DNA of 64,000 nucleotides. Origin: Sulfitobacter undariae. Its GTDB lineage: Bacteria > Pseudomonadota > Alphaproteobacteria > Rhodobacterales > Rhodobacteraceae. The stretch spans positions 1 through 64,000 of the forward strand of contig NZ_JACIEI010000010.1 in NCBI RefSeq assembly GCF_014196805.1, read 5' to 3'. Positions within the stretch are counted from its first letter, which is position 1; each line of letters starts with the position of its first letter. Below, piece by piece: positions 43,939-54,341 of this stretch. The position numbers were made by a program, and so were the translations under genes. Under the pieces are notes generated by a model. That model was not told the DNA's origin and searched no databases. It worked only from the letters and a program-made list of their open reading frames with translations.

Positions 43939-44694
43939 TCAGGTGAGCCCGTCCCAGATGAGTTTTAGGCCTGTTAAAGTCAGAAATACATAAGTGAGGG
44001 CGAAAAACAGGCGTTCTGGCACAATCCGATGCGCGCGAACGCCCAGCCATGCGCCAAGGATGGCGAAGGGAGCGAGCACTAGATTCGCCTTGGCGGTTTG
44101 CAACGTAAACATTCCTAGAAATGCATAAGGGATGAATTTGGTGAGGTTCACGGCCCAGAAAATCAGGACAGATGTGGCTTGGTAACCCGTTTTCCCTAGA
44201 TTGCGGGACAAAAGGAATACTGCGGCAGGCGGGCCGCCTGCGTGGCTGACAAAACTGGTGAACCCCACGGCGAGGCCCGCAACCACGCCTGCGCCATCAG
44301 ACATGTGCCGCGCCCCGAAACGCAGCCAGCCGCGTTTGGCACTGATTTGCCAGACGACAAACCCGACGGATACGGTGCCAATCAACAGACGCAACAAATC
44401 CGGCGAAGCAATACGGTAGAGCGCCGCTCCTAGCGCGATGCCCGGCAGCGCACCGGCAATGACCAGCAGCGCCTCGCGTGTGTGCCAGCGCCCCCAGTAA
44501 GATTTGAGCGAAACCGCATCAATCAGCATCAGCATGGGTAACATGACGCCCAAGGCAAAGCCCGGATCGACCACAATCGCCAGAACGGAAGACGCCGCAA
44601 AAGCCGCGCCAGAGCCGAAACCGCCTTTGGATATGCCAGCAAACAGCACAGCCGGCCCAGCGATTGCGAAGAACCAAAGATCTAGTGTGAGCAT
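43939..44694 (-). CDS. TSUP family permease (TauE/SafE-like)
   Basis: 251 residues with about eight hydrophobic segments. The TauE/SafE pattern shows in AGISKGGFGSGAAFAASSVL near the N-terminus and VGFTSFVSHAGGPPAAVFLL in the repeat. Members export sulfite, sulfoacetate or similar anions, or take up sulfur compounds. No substrate clue is present in the neighbours. It is a single gene facing the small GTG-start gene. Confidence 0.88.
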   Translation of the reverse strand: MLTLDLWFFAIAGPAVLFAGISKGGFGSGAAFAASSVLAIVVDPGFALGVMLPMLMLIDAVSLKSYWGRWHTREALLVIAGALPGIALGAALYRIASPDLLRLLIGTVSVGFVVWQISAKRGWLRFGARHMSDGAGVVAGLAVGFTSFVSHAGGPPAAVFLLSRNLGKTGYQATSVLIFWAVNLTKFIPYAFLGMFTLQTAKANLVLAPFAILGAWLGVRAHRIVPERLFFALTYVFLTLTGLKLIWDGLT

Positions 44695-44852
44695 TGTCGC
44701 CCTGTGGGTTGTATGCCGTAGGGCTGATTGGTTGAAGGCTTATAGCAAGGGTTGGTCATGCACACCGATGATTTCGGCGAAGGGGCAATGTTTCTGGAAG
44801 TAGGGCTGCGCTTCCCTGTGATGACGTTTGTAAGATTATTTTATCGGGCATT
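44695..44852. other. Intergenic region, no gene seen
   Basis: Upstream of the TSUP gene, divergent from the PRC-barrel gene. A frame is open on the plus strand from about 44757 but lacks a start signal and family resemblance. Nothing else was recognised. Confidence 0.4.
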
Positions 44853-44877
44853 GGAACCGAATGCAGGCCGGTACGTT
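44853..44877 (+). promoter_or_regulatory. EcfG-like promoter (GGAAC-N16-CGTT)
   Basis: GGAAC (44853-44857), 16 bp, then CGTT (44874-44877), 49 bp before the PRC-barrel gene start. This matches the published consensus for the alphaproteobacterial general stress sigma factor EcfG (GGAAC-N16/17-CGTT). Many Rhodobacterales lack that system, so another ECF sigma factor or chance is possible. Confidence 0.45.
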
Positions 44878-44925
44878 GATTAGGCAGAAGATCAATAACT
44901 GGAACAACATCTTAGGAGTATCATT

Positions 44926-45483
44926 ATGACACGTCTTCTCACCACTACAGCTGTTCTTTTGTCCATGTCCGGCGCGGCCTTTGCCGAGGCCGAGGCAACC
45001 AAGCCCGTAGCGGACCCGGTGACGGGTTCCTCAATGGAAGCGCCTGCAACAGCAACCGATCCTGTTGCAACTGATCCCGCAGCATCGGCCACAGCACCAG
45101 ACAGCGCGATGGCCAATGAAATGGGCATTGCAGCAGCAGAGGCGTCCATCACGGACTTTTATGCATCTGACCTGATCGGCATGCGTGTGTACAATGTTGA
45201 GGCCGACTATGACATGGCGGCGCCACTTGCTGCGGGCGGCGAAACGGAGTGGGATGATATCGGCGAGATCAACGATATCGTTGTAACCGCAGACGGCAAA
45301 GTTTCGGCGGTGATTCTCGGTATCGGCGGTTTCTTGGGCATTGGTGAGCGTGATGTCGCGGTCAACATGGGGGCAATTAATGTCCTCACCCAAGACGGTG
45401 ACGCAAATGATCGCTTCCTCGTGGTTCAGACTTCCAAGGAAGAACTGGAGCAGCTGACAGAGTTCACCCGCGACGACTTGTAA
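44926..45483 (+). CDS. Exported PRC-barrel domain protein
   Basis: 185 residues; start after TTAGGAG. A signal peptide (MTRLLTTTAVLLSMSGAAFA) is followed by an Ala/Thr/Pro-rich linker (about 24-65) and a PRC-barrel (about 80-180): YASDLIGMRVYNVEADY, then DIGEINDIVVTADGKVSAVI, GGFLGIGERDVAVNM. Such periplasmic proteins are common in alphaproteobacteria and often stress-induced. No interaction partner is evident. A possible stress promoter lies just upstream. Confidence 0.88.
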   Translation: MTRLLTTTAVLLSMSGAAFAEAEATKPVADPVTGSSMEAPATATDPVATDPAASATAPDSAMANEMGIAAAEASITDFYASDLIGMRVYNVEADYDMAAPLAAGGETEWDDIGEINDIVVTADGKVSAVILGIGGFLGIGERDVAVNMGAINVLTQDGDANDRFLVVQTSKEELEQLTEFTRDDL

Positions 45484-45494
45484 GCCGCTATAGC

Positions 45495-45573
45495 TGGACT
45501 GTTTGCGTAAACTTACGCTGGGCAGTCCACGCGCAAAACAGTGCAGAAGGCCACCCGCGCGGGTGGCCTTCTG
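45495..45573 (+). terminator. Double hairpin between the PRC-barrel gene and mdh
   Basis: First, TGGACTG (45495-45501) pairs with CAGTCCA (45523-45529) around an inner GCGTAA/TTACGC stem. Second, a 14-bp nearly perfect stem runs CAGAAGGCCACCC (45544-45556) to GGGTGGCCTTCTG (45561-45573). No long T-run follows. The second stem is the likely transcript end. Confidence 0.65.
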
Positions 45574-45621
45574 TGCGTCTTGGGAGCGCAATGCGTCAGC
45601 CTTCTTGCACGTTGCTGCTGA

Positions 45622-46629
<1,008 letters not shown>

Positions 46630-46650
46630 GTCGCAGCTTTAATGATTTTG

Positions 46651-46681
46651 AAAGGCGTACCCCCGTGGGTGCGCCTTTTTT
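46651..46681 (+). terminator. Rho-independent terminator after mdh
   Basis: AAAGGCGTACCC (46651-46662) pairs with GGGTGCGCCTTT (46667-46678), loop CCGT, followed by T residues to 46681. It lies 22 bp after the mdh stop. Confidence 0.92.
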
Positions 46682-46716
46682 AGTGTCTTTGACTGACATA
46701 AGCGAATTGGCCCTTT

Positions 46717-46746
46717 TGTGATCACAGGTATAATTGTGTGATCACA
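46717..46746. promoter_or_regulatory. Paired TGTGATCACA operator upstream of sdhC
   Basis: TGTGATCACA occurs at 46717-46726 and 46737-46746, centres 20 bp apart, 127 bp before the sdhC start. It is the same 10-mer pair as upstream of sucC (40641-40671). Outer flanks TTT and AAA extend the symmetry. A common TCA-cycle regulator is the simplest reading. Confidence 0.75.
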
Positions 46747-46872
46747 AAATGTAATCTAGATGCAGTTTTGTGGCGAATTAGCGCAAACAGCTGCGCGAAT
46801 CCCTGCTTGTCTACGTGACAGCGCCGAAAAATTTGTTAGAACTACTCTCAAGTAGCCACAAAGGAGCCTGAC

Positions 46873-47256
46873 ATGGCTGATGTGAACCGGGGCAATCGCC
46901 CACTCTCGCCGCACTTGTCCATCTATCGCCCGCAGCTAACTTCGATAACATCGATTTTGACGCGGATTACCGGCAATGCAATGTTGATTTCGTCCCTGCT
47001 GATTGTGTGGTGGTTTCTGGCAGCAGCCAGCGGCCCTGCGTATTTCGCAATTGTGAACGGTTTCCTGACCAGTTGGTTTGGCGATCTGATCATGTTCTTC
47101 TCGGTACTGGGCCTGTGGTATCACTCGCTTGCGGGTATCCGGCATCTGATCTGGGATAACGCCAAAATGATGGATATCCCGACAGCAGAAAAACTGGGCT
47201 GGGCCTGTATCGGTGGCTCTGTGCTGCTGACACTGATCACAGTCATCGTGGTGTAA
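46873..47256 (+). CDS. sdhC: Succinate dehydrogenase cytochrome b556 subunit
   Basis: 127 residues; AAAGGAG precedes the ATG. Motifs RPLSPHLSIYRPQLTSITSI and the haem-ligand region YHSLAGIRHLIWD are typical of SdhC, with three membrane helices. It anchors the complex and helps bind quinone. First gene of the sdh operon; sdhD follows 10 bp later. Confidence 0.96.
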   Translation: MADVNRGNRPLSPHLSIYRPQLTSITSILTRITGNAMLISSLLIVWWFLAAASGPAYFAIVNGFLTSWFGDLIMFFSVLGLWYHSLAGIRHLIWDNAKMMDIPTAEKLGWACIGGSVLLTLITVIVV

Positions 47257-47266
47257 GGAGAGCATT

Positions 47267-47638
47267 ATGTCCTATTTGACAGACCGCAAACGCGCAACGG
47301 GCCTCGGCTCGGCTAAATCTGGCGCTGCGCATCACTGGTCCATGACCATCAGTTCGGTTGCGTTGTTGGTGTTGATCCCGTTGTTTGTGTTTACTTTCGG
47401 GTCCGCATTGGGTGGCACTTACGAAGAAATCCTTGCGTATTACTCTCGCCCGTTCCCTGCGATTGTGGCGGTATTGACCATCGCGGTGACCTTCAAACAT
47501 TTTAACGGCGGCGTGCAGACCCTCATTGAGGATTATGTGCACGGTATGGCGCAAAAAGTGTCGATGATTGTGATGACATGCATCAGCTACGGTGCAGCAG
47601 CGGTTGGCATCTTTGCGATTGCCAAGCTGGCGCTGTAA
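47267..47638 (+). CDS. sdhD: Succinate dehydrogenase membrane anchor subunit
   Basis: 123 residues after TAAGGAG. Three hydrophobic helices (about 28-50, 62-82, 97-121), with SGAAHHWSMTISSVALL and FKHFNGGVQTLIEDYVHG, the alphaproteobacterial SdhD pattern with the haem-binding His. It completes the membrane anchor with SdhC. Confidence 0.94.
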   Translation: MSYLTDRKRATGLGSAKSGAAHHWSMTISSVALLVLIPLFVFTFGSALGGTYEEILAYYSRPFPAIVAVLTIAVTFKHFNGGVQTLIEDYVHGMAQKVSMIVMTCISYGAAAVGIFAIAKLAL

Positions 47639-47777
47639 GCGCAGCAACAAGCGGCATGGCAGGATGACGTGGTCTTGCCAGCCAATACAAACCGGATTTT
47701 CAGGCGCTTGGCGCTGACTATAGACTGGGTCCAGTACGATTACACGGACAGACCCCAAGCTTTGAAGAGGGCACGAT

Positions 47778-49583
47778 ATGGCTGCTTATGAGTACGAGAC
47801 CCACGAATATGACGTTGTTGTTGTAGGAGCAGGGGGCGCGGGTTTGCGCGCCACATTGGGCATGGCGGAGCAGGGGCTGCGCACAGCCTGTGTGACCAAG
47901 GTTTTCCCGACACGTTCCCACACGGTTGCGGCGCAGGGCGGCATTGCGGCATCCCTGTCCAACATGGGTCCGGATAACTGGCAGTGGCACATGTATGACA
48001 CTGTAAAAGGCTCTGACTGGTTGGGCGATACGGATGCGATGGAATACCTCGCCCGTGAAGCCCCCAAAGCGGTTTACGAGCTGGAGCATTACGGTGTGCC
48101 ATTCTCGCGTACCGAAGAAGGCAAAATCTATCAGCGTCCCTTCGGTGGCCACACAACCGAATTCGGTGAAGGCCCCCCCGTGCAGCGTACCTGTGCGGCG
48201 GCGGACCGGACGGGCCACGCGATTTTGCACACGCTTTATGGTCAATCGCTCAAGCATAACGCAGAATTCTACATCGAATATTTCGCCATTGATCTGGTGA
48301 TGTCCGATGATGGCGTCTGCCAAGGTGTTTTGTGCTGGAAACTGGATGACGGCACAATGCACCTGTTTAGCGCCAAAATGGTTGTGCTGGCGACAGGCGG
48401 CTATGGCCGTGCGTATTTCAGCGCGACATCTGCCCACACCTGTACAGGTGATGGCGGCGGTATGGCGGCACGTGCAGGTCTTGCGTTGCAGGATATGGAA
48501 TTTGTTCAGTTCCACCCCACGGGCATCTACGGTGCAGGCTGTCTGATCACCGAAGGTGCACGCGGTGAAGGTGGTTATCTGACCAACTCTGAAGGCGAGC
48601 GTTTCATGGAGCGTTATGCGCCGACCTATAAAGACCTTGCGTCTCGTGATGTTGTGTCGCGCTGTATGACAATGGAAATCCGCGAAGGCCGCGGCGTGGG
48701 CGATAAAGGGGATCACATCCACCTGCACCTCAACCACCTGCCGCCAGAAACGCTGGACCTGCGCCTGCCGGGTATCTCTGAATCCGCACGTATCTTTGCG
48801 GGTGTTGACCTGACCAAAGAACCAATCCCCGTTATTCCAACGGTGCATTACAACATGGGCGGTATTCCAACCAACTATTGGGGTGAGGTGCTGGCACCAA
48901 CTGCTGACAAACCCGATGCGGTTTCGCCGGGCCTTATGGCTGTGGGTGAAGCGGGCTGTGCGTCTGTACACGGCGCAAACCGCCTTGGCTCGAACTCTTT
49001 GATTGACCTTGTTGTGTTTGGCCGTGCTGCTGCCATTCGCGCAGCCGAAATCGTGGACCCGAAAACTGCCGTGCCAACGCCAAACCAGAAATCCGTTGAT
49101 GCGGCTTTCGCCCGGTTTGACGCGCTGCGGTATGCTAAAGGCCAGACAACCACTGCCGAGCTGCGCCTAGAGATGCAACAAACCATGCAAGCTGACGCTG
49201 CTGTTTTCCGTACGGATAAAACACTGGCCGAAGGCGAAGAGAAGATGAAGGCAGTTTCTGCGAAAATCGCTGATCTTAAAGTCACCGATACGTCGCTTGT
49301 CTGGAACTCGGACTTGATGGAAACGCTGGAGCTGACTAACCTGATGCCAAACGCGGTGGCCACCATTACCGCTGCGGCAGCTCGTAAGGAAAGCCGTGGC
49401 GCGCACGCCCATGAGGATTATCCTGATCGTGACGATGTGAACTGGCGCAAGCACAGCTTGATCCGTTTTGACGGTGATAAGGCTGCTCTTGATTTCCGTC
49501 CTGTGCATCTTGATCCGCTAACCAAGCTGGATGAAGGTGGGATTGATATGAAGAAAATCGCGCCAAAGGCACGGGTTTACTAA
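47778..49583 (+). CDS. sdhA: Succinate dehydrogenase flavoprotein subunit
   Basis: 601 residues. FAD attachment in [16 protein letters not shown] (His bound covalently), dinucleotide motif [17 protein letters not shown], and the active-site block NYWGEV with [15 protein letters not shown] are all present. It oxidises succinate to fumarate. It lies 139 bp after sdhD and is followed 2 bp later by a sulfotransferase-like gene. Confidence 0.98.
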   Translation: MAAYEYETHEYDVVVVGAGGAGLRATLGMAEQGLRTACVTKVFPTRSHTVAAQGGIAASLSNMGPDNWQWHMYDTVKGSDWLGDTDAMEYLAREAPKAVYELEHYGVPFSRTEEGKIYQRPFGGHTTEFGEGPPVQRTCAAADRTGHAILHTLYGQSLKHNAEFYIEYFAIDLVMSDDGVCQGVLCWKLDDGTMHLFSAKMVVLATGGYGRAYFSATSAHTCTGDGGGMAARAGLALQDMEFVQFHPTGIYGAGCLITEGARGEGGYLTNSEGERFMERYAPTYKDLASRDVVSRCMTMEIREGRGVGDKGDHIHLHLNHLPPETLDLRLPGISESARIFAGVDLTKEPIPVIPTVHYNMGGIPTNYWGEVLAPTADKPDAVSPGLMAVGEAGCASVHGANRLGSNSLIDLVVFGRAAAIRAAEIVDPKTAVPTPNQKSVDAAFARFDALRYAKGQTTTAELRLEMQQTMQADAAVFRTDKTLAEGEEKMKAVSAKIADLKVTDTSLVWNSDLMETLELTNLMPNAVATITAAAARKESRGAHAHEDYPDRDDVNWRKHSLIRFDGDKAALDFRPVHLDPLTKLDEGGIDMKKIAPKARVY

Positions 49584-49585
49584 GC

Positions 49586-50482
49586 ATGACTGTAGCGGTG
49601 CAGAGTCTGAGCAACTGGCAGCAGATGGGGTTTACCCCTGTCTGTGCGCTTCAGGTGTTTGGTATGCGCCGCTCGGGCAACCACGCGATCATTGACTGGC
49701 TAATGCGCAACGCGCCCGAGGCCGCGACAGGTGGCGTGTTTTTCAACAACTGCAAGTTTGGCAAGAACCCCCAGCGTGCCTTTGGCTCGATGGATGTTTA
49801 TGGTACCGATTATGCGGTGTTGCCGCACCAGAGCATGACAACGGGCGAGCGGGTTGCGCAAGCAGGCGGCACGCCTATGGCGATTGTATCTTACGAAGAC
49901 CGTATGCCGCAGCCCGATGGCCAGCCGCAAAAAGCCAGTGCAGACATGAGTGCCGCAGATTTCAACCATCAGGTGATCATCTATCGCAGTTTTCTAAACT
50001 GGTCTGCCTCGATGGTGGCCAAGCTGAAACGCAACGAAGGGTATGGTGCGACTGACCGTGTGCGCATTTTGTCTGTTGCTTTGGACACCTATAAACAAGG
50101 GCTGGACCGTGTGGCGAAAGCCAAAGGCGCGATTGCGATTTGTTATGACGATTGGATGACATCCGAGGTGTATCGCGGTGGCATCTTGCAGCAATTGGGT
50201 TTGCCGCAACGTGACCTGAGCCGTGGCAAGATGCAACGATATGGCGGCGGGTCTTCGTTTCAGAGCAAAGTAACCGAGGTTGATCAGCTAGATTCCGTTT
50301 CTCGTGATACCGCCATGGCGGATGATCCAGAATATCAATTCTTGCTATGGACTGCGGCCCATGATCTGGCATTCATGGAACGTATCCTCACACATTTCGA
50401 ACAAGATGCAGAGCGTCTGGCCACGTTGGCTGAGACGGCGAAATTGCACATCAAACTACCGCCAAGAGAGGCTTCCACATGA
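49586..50482 (+). CDS. Sulfotransferase-like P-loop protein inside the sdh operon
   Basis: 298 residues; ATG is 2 bp after the sdhA stop. The N-terminal CALQVFGMRRSGNHAIIDWL resembles the PAPS-binding loop of sulfotransferase-fold proteins (usual pattern with SG(T/S/N)). A later arginine/serine strand (HQVIIYRSFLNWSASMVA) would match the 3'-phosphate-binding R...S. The C-terminal half has no clear signature. Whether it transfers sulfate is unknown. Its position between sdhA and sdhB is unusual, although the next gene (lipoprotein) shares that site. It overlaps that gene by 4 bp. Confidence 0.7.
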   Translation: MTVAVQSLSNWQQMGFTPVCALQVFGMRRSGNHAIIDWLMRNAPEAATGGVFFNNCKFGKNPQRAFGSMDVYGTDYAVLPHQSMTTGERVAQAGGTPMAIVSYEDRMPQPDGQPQKASADMSAADFNHQVIIYRSFLNWSASMVAKLKRNEGYGATDRVRILSVALDTYKQGLDRVAKAKGAIAICYDDWMTSEVYRGGILQQLGLPQRDLSRGKMQRYGGGSSFQSKVTEVDQLDSVSRDTAMADDPEYQFLLWTAAHDLAFMERILTHFEQDAERLATLAETAKLHIKLPPREAST

Positions 50483-50802
50483 TCCGAGCACTTCTATTGA
50501 CCGGCGTTCTGGCGCTGACGGCTTGCACTGAAGTGCAAAACGCAGCGGATAGTACTGGCCGCAAAGCGGCGACTTCCGCCGTGACCGAAATCATCGCGAT
50601 CCACTTTCCGCAGGTGCCAAAGCCGCTGATCCAGACCTTTACGGGCTGTGTGGTGGATAACGCCCAAGCGGTTGAAGTTCGCGAATTGGCCAAAGCCTCC
50701 ATTGTGGGTATCGACGATGACACTGTTGCTGTCGTCCGCAACGTGCTTTCGCGTCCTGCGACCCAGACCTGCCTGAAATCAGGCGCGACCCAACTTTTCT
50801 AG
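50479..50802 (+). CDS. Lipoprotein encoded in the sdh operon
   Basis: 107 residues; ATG overlaps the upstream stop. The signal MIRALLLTGVLALTACTEV carries a lipobox LTAC. The mature part (about 90 residues) contains two cysteines (FTGCVVDNAQAVEV and TQTCLKSGATQLF) that could form a disulfide in the periplasm. Comparable lipoproteins sit before sdhB in other Rhodobacteraceae. Function unknown, perhaps assembly or stability of the complex. Confidence 0.78.
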   Translation: MIRALLLTGVLALTACTEVQNAADSTGRKAATSAVTEIIAIHFPQVPKPLIQTFTGCVVDNAQAVEVRELAKASIVGIDDDTVAVVRNVLSRPATQTCLKSGATQLF

Positions 50803-50847
50803 ATATTCCATGGCGCGTTGCGCCGTCTCACACAAAGGAACTGCATC

Positions 50848-51627
50848 ATGGTACAACTGACGCTCCCCAAGAACTCCCGTATGACCAGCGGCAAAACATG
50901 GCCCAAGCCTGCGAACGCGAAAAATCTCAAGGAATTCCACATCTATCGCTGGAACCCTGATGATGGCAAAAACCCTTCGGTGGATACATATTTCGTTGAT
51001 CTGGACGATTGCGGCCCGATGATTTTGGACGCGATCATCAAGATCAAAAACGAGATCGACCCCACGTTGACCTTCCGCCGTTCGTGCCGCGAAGGCATCT
51101 GCGGTTCTTGCGCAATGAACATCGACGGTATCAACACGCTGGCCTGTACTTATGGCATGGCCGAAGTCAAAGGTGTGGTGAAGATCTATCCGCTGCCGCA
51201 CATGCCGGTGATCAAAGATTTGATCCCTGACCTGACGCATTTTTATGCCCAGCACGCCTCTATCAAGCCATGGCTTGAGACAGAGACACCTGCGCCAGTG
51301 AAAGAGTGGAAGCAATCGGTGGATGACCGTTCTAAACTGGATGGTCTTTATGAGTGCATCATGTGTGCCTGTTGCTCCACATCTTGCCCCAGCTACTGGT
51401 GGAACGGCGATCGCTACCTCGGACCCGCAGCATTGTTGCACGCTTACCGCTGGATCATCGACAGCCGCGATGAAGGCACAGGCGAGCGTCTGGATGAGTT
51501 GGAAGATCCGTTTAAACTGTACCGCTGCCACACCATCATGAACTGCGCAAAAACATGCCCCAAGGGCCTGAACCCTGCGCTGGCGATCAGCCAGATCAAA
51601 AAGCTGATGGTTGAGCGGACTGTCTAA
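50848..51627 (+). CDS. sdhB: Succinate dehydrogenase iron-sulfur subunit
   Basis: ATG 50848 follows AAAGGAA; 259 residues. The three cluster motifs are intact: [2Fe-2S] [18 protein letters not shown], [4Fe-4S] [19 protein letters not shown] and [3Fe-4S] [18 protein letters not shown]. It passes electrons from the flavin to quinone. Last sdh gene; the DUF1963 gene starts 9 bp later. Confidence 0.98.
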   Translation: MVQLTLPKNSRMTSGKTWPKPANAKNLKEFHIYRWNPDDGKNPSVDTYFVDLDDCGPMILDAIIKIKNEIDPTLTFRRSCREGICGSCAMNIDGINTLACTYGMAEVKGVVKIYPLPHMPVIKDLIPDLTHFYAQHASIKPWLETETPAPVKEWKQSVDDRSKLDGLYECIMCACCSTSCPSYWWNGDRYLGPAALLHAYRWIIDSRDEGTGERLDELEDPFKLYRCHTIMNCAKTCPKGLNPALAISQIKKLMVERTV

Positions 51628-51636
51628 GTCAGCCCG

Positions 51637-52413
51637 ATGTTTGGTTGGCTAAAAAATATGATGGGCGGCGCGCGGTTATCCGGTGCGCCGCCCATTCCAC
51701 GAGGGCCGTTGCCCGAACAAGCGTTGCGACAAGCGCTGGAGCGCCCCTGCGCGCCGATTGTGTTTGATCGGCCTGCCACAATTGATCCTTTTACATCCAT
51801 GTTCGGCGCAATCCGTTTGTCGCGCAAGGATGAGGTATGGCCCGAATATGAAGGCACGCCACTCTGGCCTCTGTGCCAGATCAACCTGACCCAAGCGCCG
51901 ATACTGCCGCAATCCCTGAGCGACCTCGCGCTGCTGACGGTCTTTATCTCGCCTCAACATGCAATGGCGCCGACGCAGATCATCAATACAGCCAAACCTG
52001 ATCCGAATGCGACATGGGCGCTGCGCAGCTATACCACGTTGGATCTTTTGACGATTCCAAAGCAGCCTGCACATGGCAGCACTCTGTCGCCACGTTTGGG
52101 TGAATGGGCGGATATCACCGCCGATTATGCAAACCATGACGTTGCTGGGCAGGTTGTGGACACCACTGAGAATGATGTCTACGGCTATGAGTGGTGCAAG
52201 TCAGTACAGCAAACCAAACTGGGCGGATGGCCCCTCACCGCACAATCCGAGCCGTGGTGGGACTATCAAAAGTCGCGCGATACATGGGATTTTGTCATGC
52301 AGATTGAAAACGAACCAAACGCGGGTTGGCACGGCTGGGGCGATGGCGTCGCCTTTATTGCCCGTTCGCGACAACGTCCGCATTTGTGGGCCATTGATGT
52401 GCAGTTTACCTGA
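51637..52413 (+). CDS. DUF1963 (YwqG-like) protein
   Basis: 258 residues. The typical DUF1963 block is near residues 190-235: TKLGGWPLTAQSEPWWDY and FVMQIENEPNAGWHGWGDGV, following LWPLCQINLTQAPILPQSL. No signal peptide. The family is of unknown function. It probably shares the sdh transcript and overlaps the next small gene by one base. Confidence 0.82.
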   Translation: MFGWLKNMMGGARLSGAPPIPRGPLPEQALRQALERPCAPIVFDRPATIDPFTSMFGAIRLSRKDEVWPEYEGTPLWPLCQINLTQAPILPQSLSDLALLTVFISPQHAMAPTQIINTAKPDPNATWALRSYTTLDLLTIPKQPAHGSTLSPRLGEWADITADYANHDVAGQVVDTTENDVYGYEWCKSVQQTKLGGWPLTAQSEPWWDYQKSRDTWDFVMQIENEPNAGWHGWGDGVAFIARSRQRPHLWAIDVQFT

Positions 52414-52628
52414 TGGTGATCCTTCTCCTCCCGCTGATATTCGCCGTTGTGGTGTATTTTACGTGGCGTGGCCGTGCAGTGCGCGAATGCCGTTGGCGCG
52501 CCGATAGCAGCCGCGACAAAGGCAGTTTGCGCATGTATCACTGTGTGAGTTGCGGTGCCGAAGCCTATACCGCCACAAATGGGCCGCCTGAAACCTGCAA
52601 GAAAGGTGTTGGCGGAAAAGGTCTGTAA
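52413..52628 (+). CDS. Small membrane protein with a cysteine pair
   Basis: 71 residues; TGATG overlap with the preceding gene. One hydrophobic helix at about 2-19 (VILLLPLIFAVVVYFTW) is followed by a polar tail with HCVSCGAEAYTATNG, a CxxC that may bind zinc. A third Cys lies in PETCKKG. No family recognised. The coupling supports expression. Confidence 0.65.
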   Translation: MVILLLPLIFAVVVYFTWRGRAVRECRWRADSSRDKGSLRMYHCVSCGAEAYTATNGPPETCKKGVGGKGL

Positions 52629-52697
52629 ACCTTGCGTCACCCTCGACAGGGCAGCCCTGCCGCCGTAGCCTGAAACTGTAATGTCAGGGAGCGGGCA

Positions 52698-54341
52698 ATG
52701 GGCGAGTTTTCACCAGAAGTTATCATCATCGGGGCAGGGCTTGCGGGGATGACGGCAGCCCATGAGGCGATCCTGCGGGGCCGCCGCGTGCTGCTGCTGG
52801 ACCAAGAAGGCCCACAGAGCCTTGGCGGTCAGGCGTTCTGGTCACTGGGGGGGTTGTTTCTGGTTGATAGCCCTGAACAGCGGCGTCTGGGGATCAAGGA
52901 CAGTGCCGAACTCGCGTGGAGCGATTGGCAGGGTTCGGCGCAATTTGACCGCGATGAGGATGCGAACCCGCGCAAATGGGCCGAAAAATTTGTCGAATTC
53001 GCGGCGGGCGATATGCGCAGTTGGCTGCATGGGCTCGGCATGCGCTGGTTTCCCGTTGTGGGCTGGGCCGAGCGCGGCGGTGCGCTGGCGGGCGGGCATG
53101 GCAATACGGTGCCGCGGTTTCACATCACTTGGGGGACGGGCACTGGCGTGGTTAAACCCTTTGCCGATCTAATGGTGAAATACGCGGCTGAGGGGCGGTT
53201 AAAGCTGGGCTTTCGCCACCGCGTAAATAACCTGATTGTAGAAAACGGTGTGGTCAAAGGGGTCAGTGGTGACGTGCTGGAAGCCACTACCGCCCCACGT
53301 GGGGTTTCGAGTTCACGCAAAGTGAGCAGCGGTTTTGAATATCGCGCCGAAGCCGTGATCACCACATCGGGCGGTATTGGTGGCAATCACACGATGGTAC
53401 GCAAATACTGGCCCGAGAGGTTGGGCAAAGCGCCCAAAGTGATGGTGGCAGGTGTGCCCGACTATGTGGATGGCCGCATGCATGGCATCGCCGCCAAAGC
53501 GGGCGCAGGGCTGATCAATGGCGACCGCATGTGGCATTATTGCGAAGGTTTGCAAAACTGGGACCCGATCTGGCCCAATCACGGCATCCGCATCTTACCT
53601 GGCCCGTCCTCACTGTGGTTCGACGCCAAAGGTGATCGTATGGAGGCGCCGTTCTTGCCCGGGTTTGATACGCTTGGCACGTTGAAACGTATCCTGAGTG
53701 CGGGTGAACATAGCTGGTTTATCCTGACGCAAAAAATCATCGAAAAGGAATTTGCGCTCTCAGGGTCTGAGCAAAACGAAGATCTGACCAATGGCGGCTG
53801 GCGCGAGGTGTTGAGCGCACGTCTGGGCAAAGGCGCCACGCCTGCGGTTGAGGCATTTAAGGAGAAAGGTGCGGATTTCATCGTGGCTGATGATCTGGAA
53901 ACACTGGTGGGACGTATGAATGCGCTTACTCCAGACGCACCAGTGAAATTAGACCACATCCGCAGTCAAATCCGCGCACGTGACCTGCAATTGAACAATA
54001 GATTCTGTAAGGATGCACAAATCACGGCAATACATGGCGCACGTAACTACAAGGGAGACAAGCTTATCCGTACCGCAAAACCTCATGAAATTCTGGACCC
54101 GTCCAACGGCCCGCTTATCGCGGTGCGCCTGAATGTGATTACGCGCAAATCATTGGGCGGCTTACACACAGATATCCAAGGGCGCGTGCTGACACCTTCA
54201 GGTGAGGTTCTGCAAGGGGCCTATGCTGCGGGCGAGGCCAGCGGCTTTGGGGGTGGTGGCTATCACGGATATAACGCGCTGGAGGGGACGTTCCTTGGTG
54301 GTTGTCTGTTCTCGGGCCGTATCGCAGGACAAAACGCATGA
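52698..54341 (+). CDS. FAD-binding dehydrogenase, KstD/fumarate reductase flavoprotein family
   Basis: 547 residues. N-terminal FAD site VIIIGAGLAGMTAAHEAILR, middle domain with QAFWSLGGLFLVDSPEQRRL, and C-terminal YAAGEASGFGGGGYHGYNAL. This is the FAD-binding dehydrogenase group related to 3-ketosteroid dehydrogenases. Substrate unknown. It starts 69 bp after the small gene and overlaps the DUF1989 gene by 4 bp, so the two may act on one pathway. Confidence 0.87.
   Translation: MGEFSPEVIIIGAGLAGMTAAHEAILRGRRVLLLDQEGPQSLGGQAFWSLGGLFLVDSPEQRRLGIKDSAELAWSDWQGSAQFDRDEDANPRKWAEKFVEFAAGDMRSWLHGLGMRWFPVVGWAERGGALAGGHGNTVPRFHITWGTGTGVVKPFADLMVKYAAEGRLKLGFRHRVNNLIVENGVVKGVSGDVLEATTAPRGVSSSRKVSSGFEYRAEAVITTSGGIGGNHTMVRKYWPERLGKAPKVMVAGVPDYVDGRMHGIAAKAGAGLINGDRMWHYCEGLQNWDPIWPNHGIRILPGPSSLWFDAKGDRMEAPFLPGFDTLGTLKRILSAGEHSWFILTQKIIEKEFALSGSEQNEDLTNGGWREVLSARLGKGATPAVEAFKEKGADFIVADDLETLVGRMNALTPDAPVKLDHIRSQIRARDLQLNNRFCKDAQITAIHGARNYKGDKLIRTAKPHEILDPSNGPLIAVRLNVITRKSLGGLHTDIQGRVLTPSGEVLQGAYAAGEASGFGGGGYHGYNALEGTFLGGCLFSGRIAGQNA

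Noticed and set aside
47718-48971. Long minus-strand frame opposite sdhA
   Set aside because: Arg/His/Thr-rich translation of the antisense strand; the sdhA motifs are intact on the plus strand.
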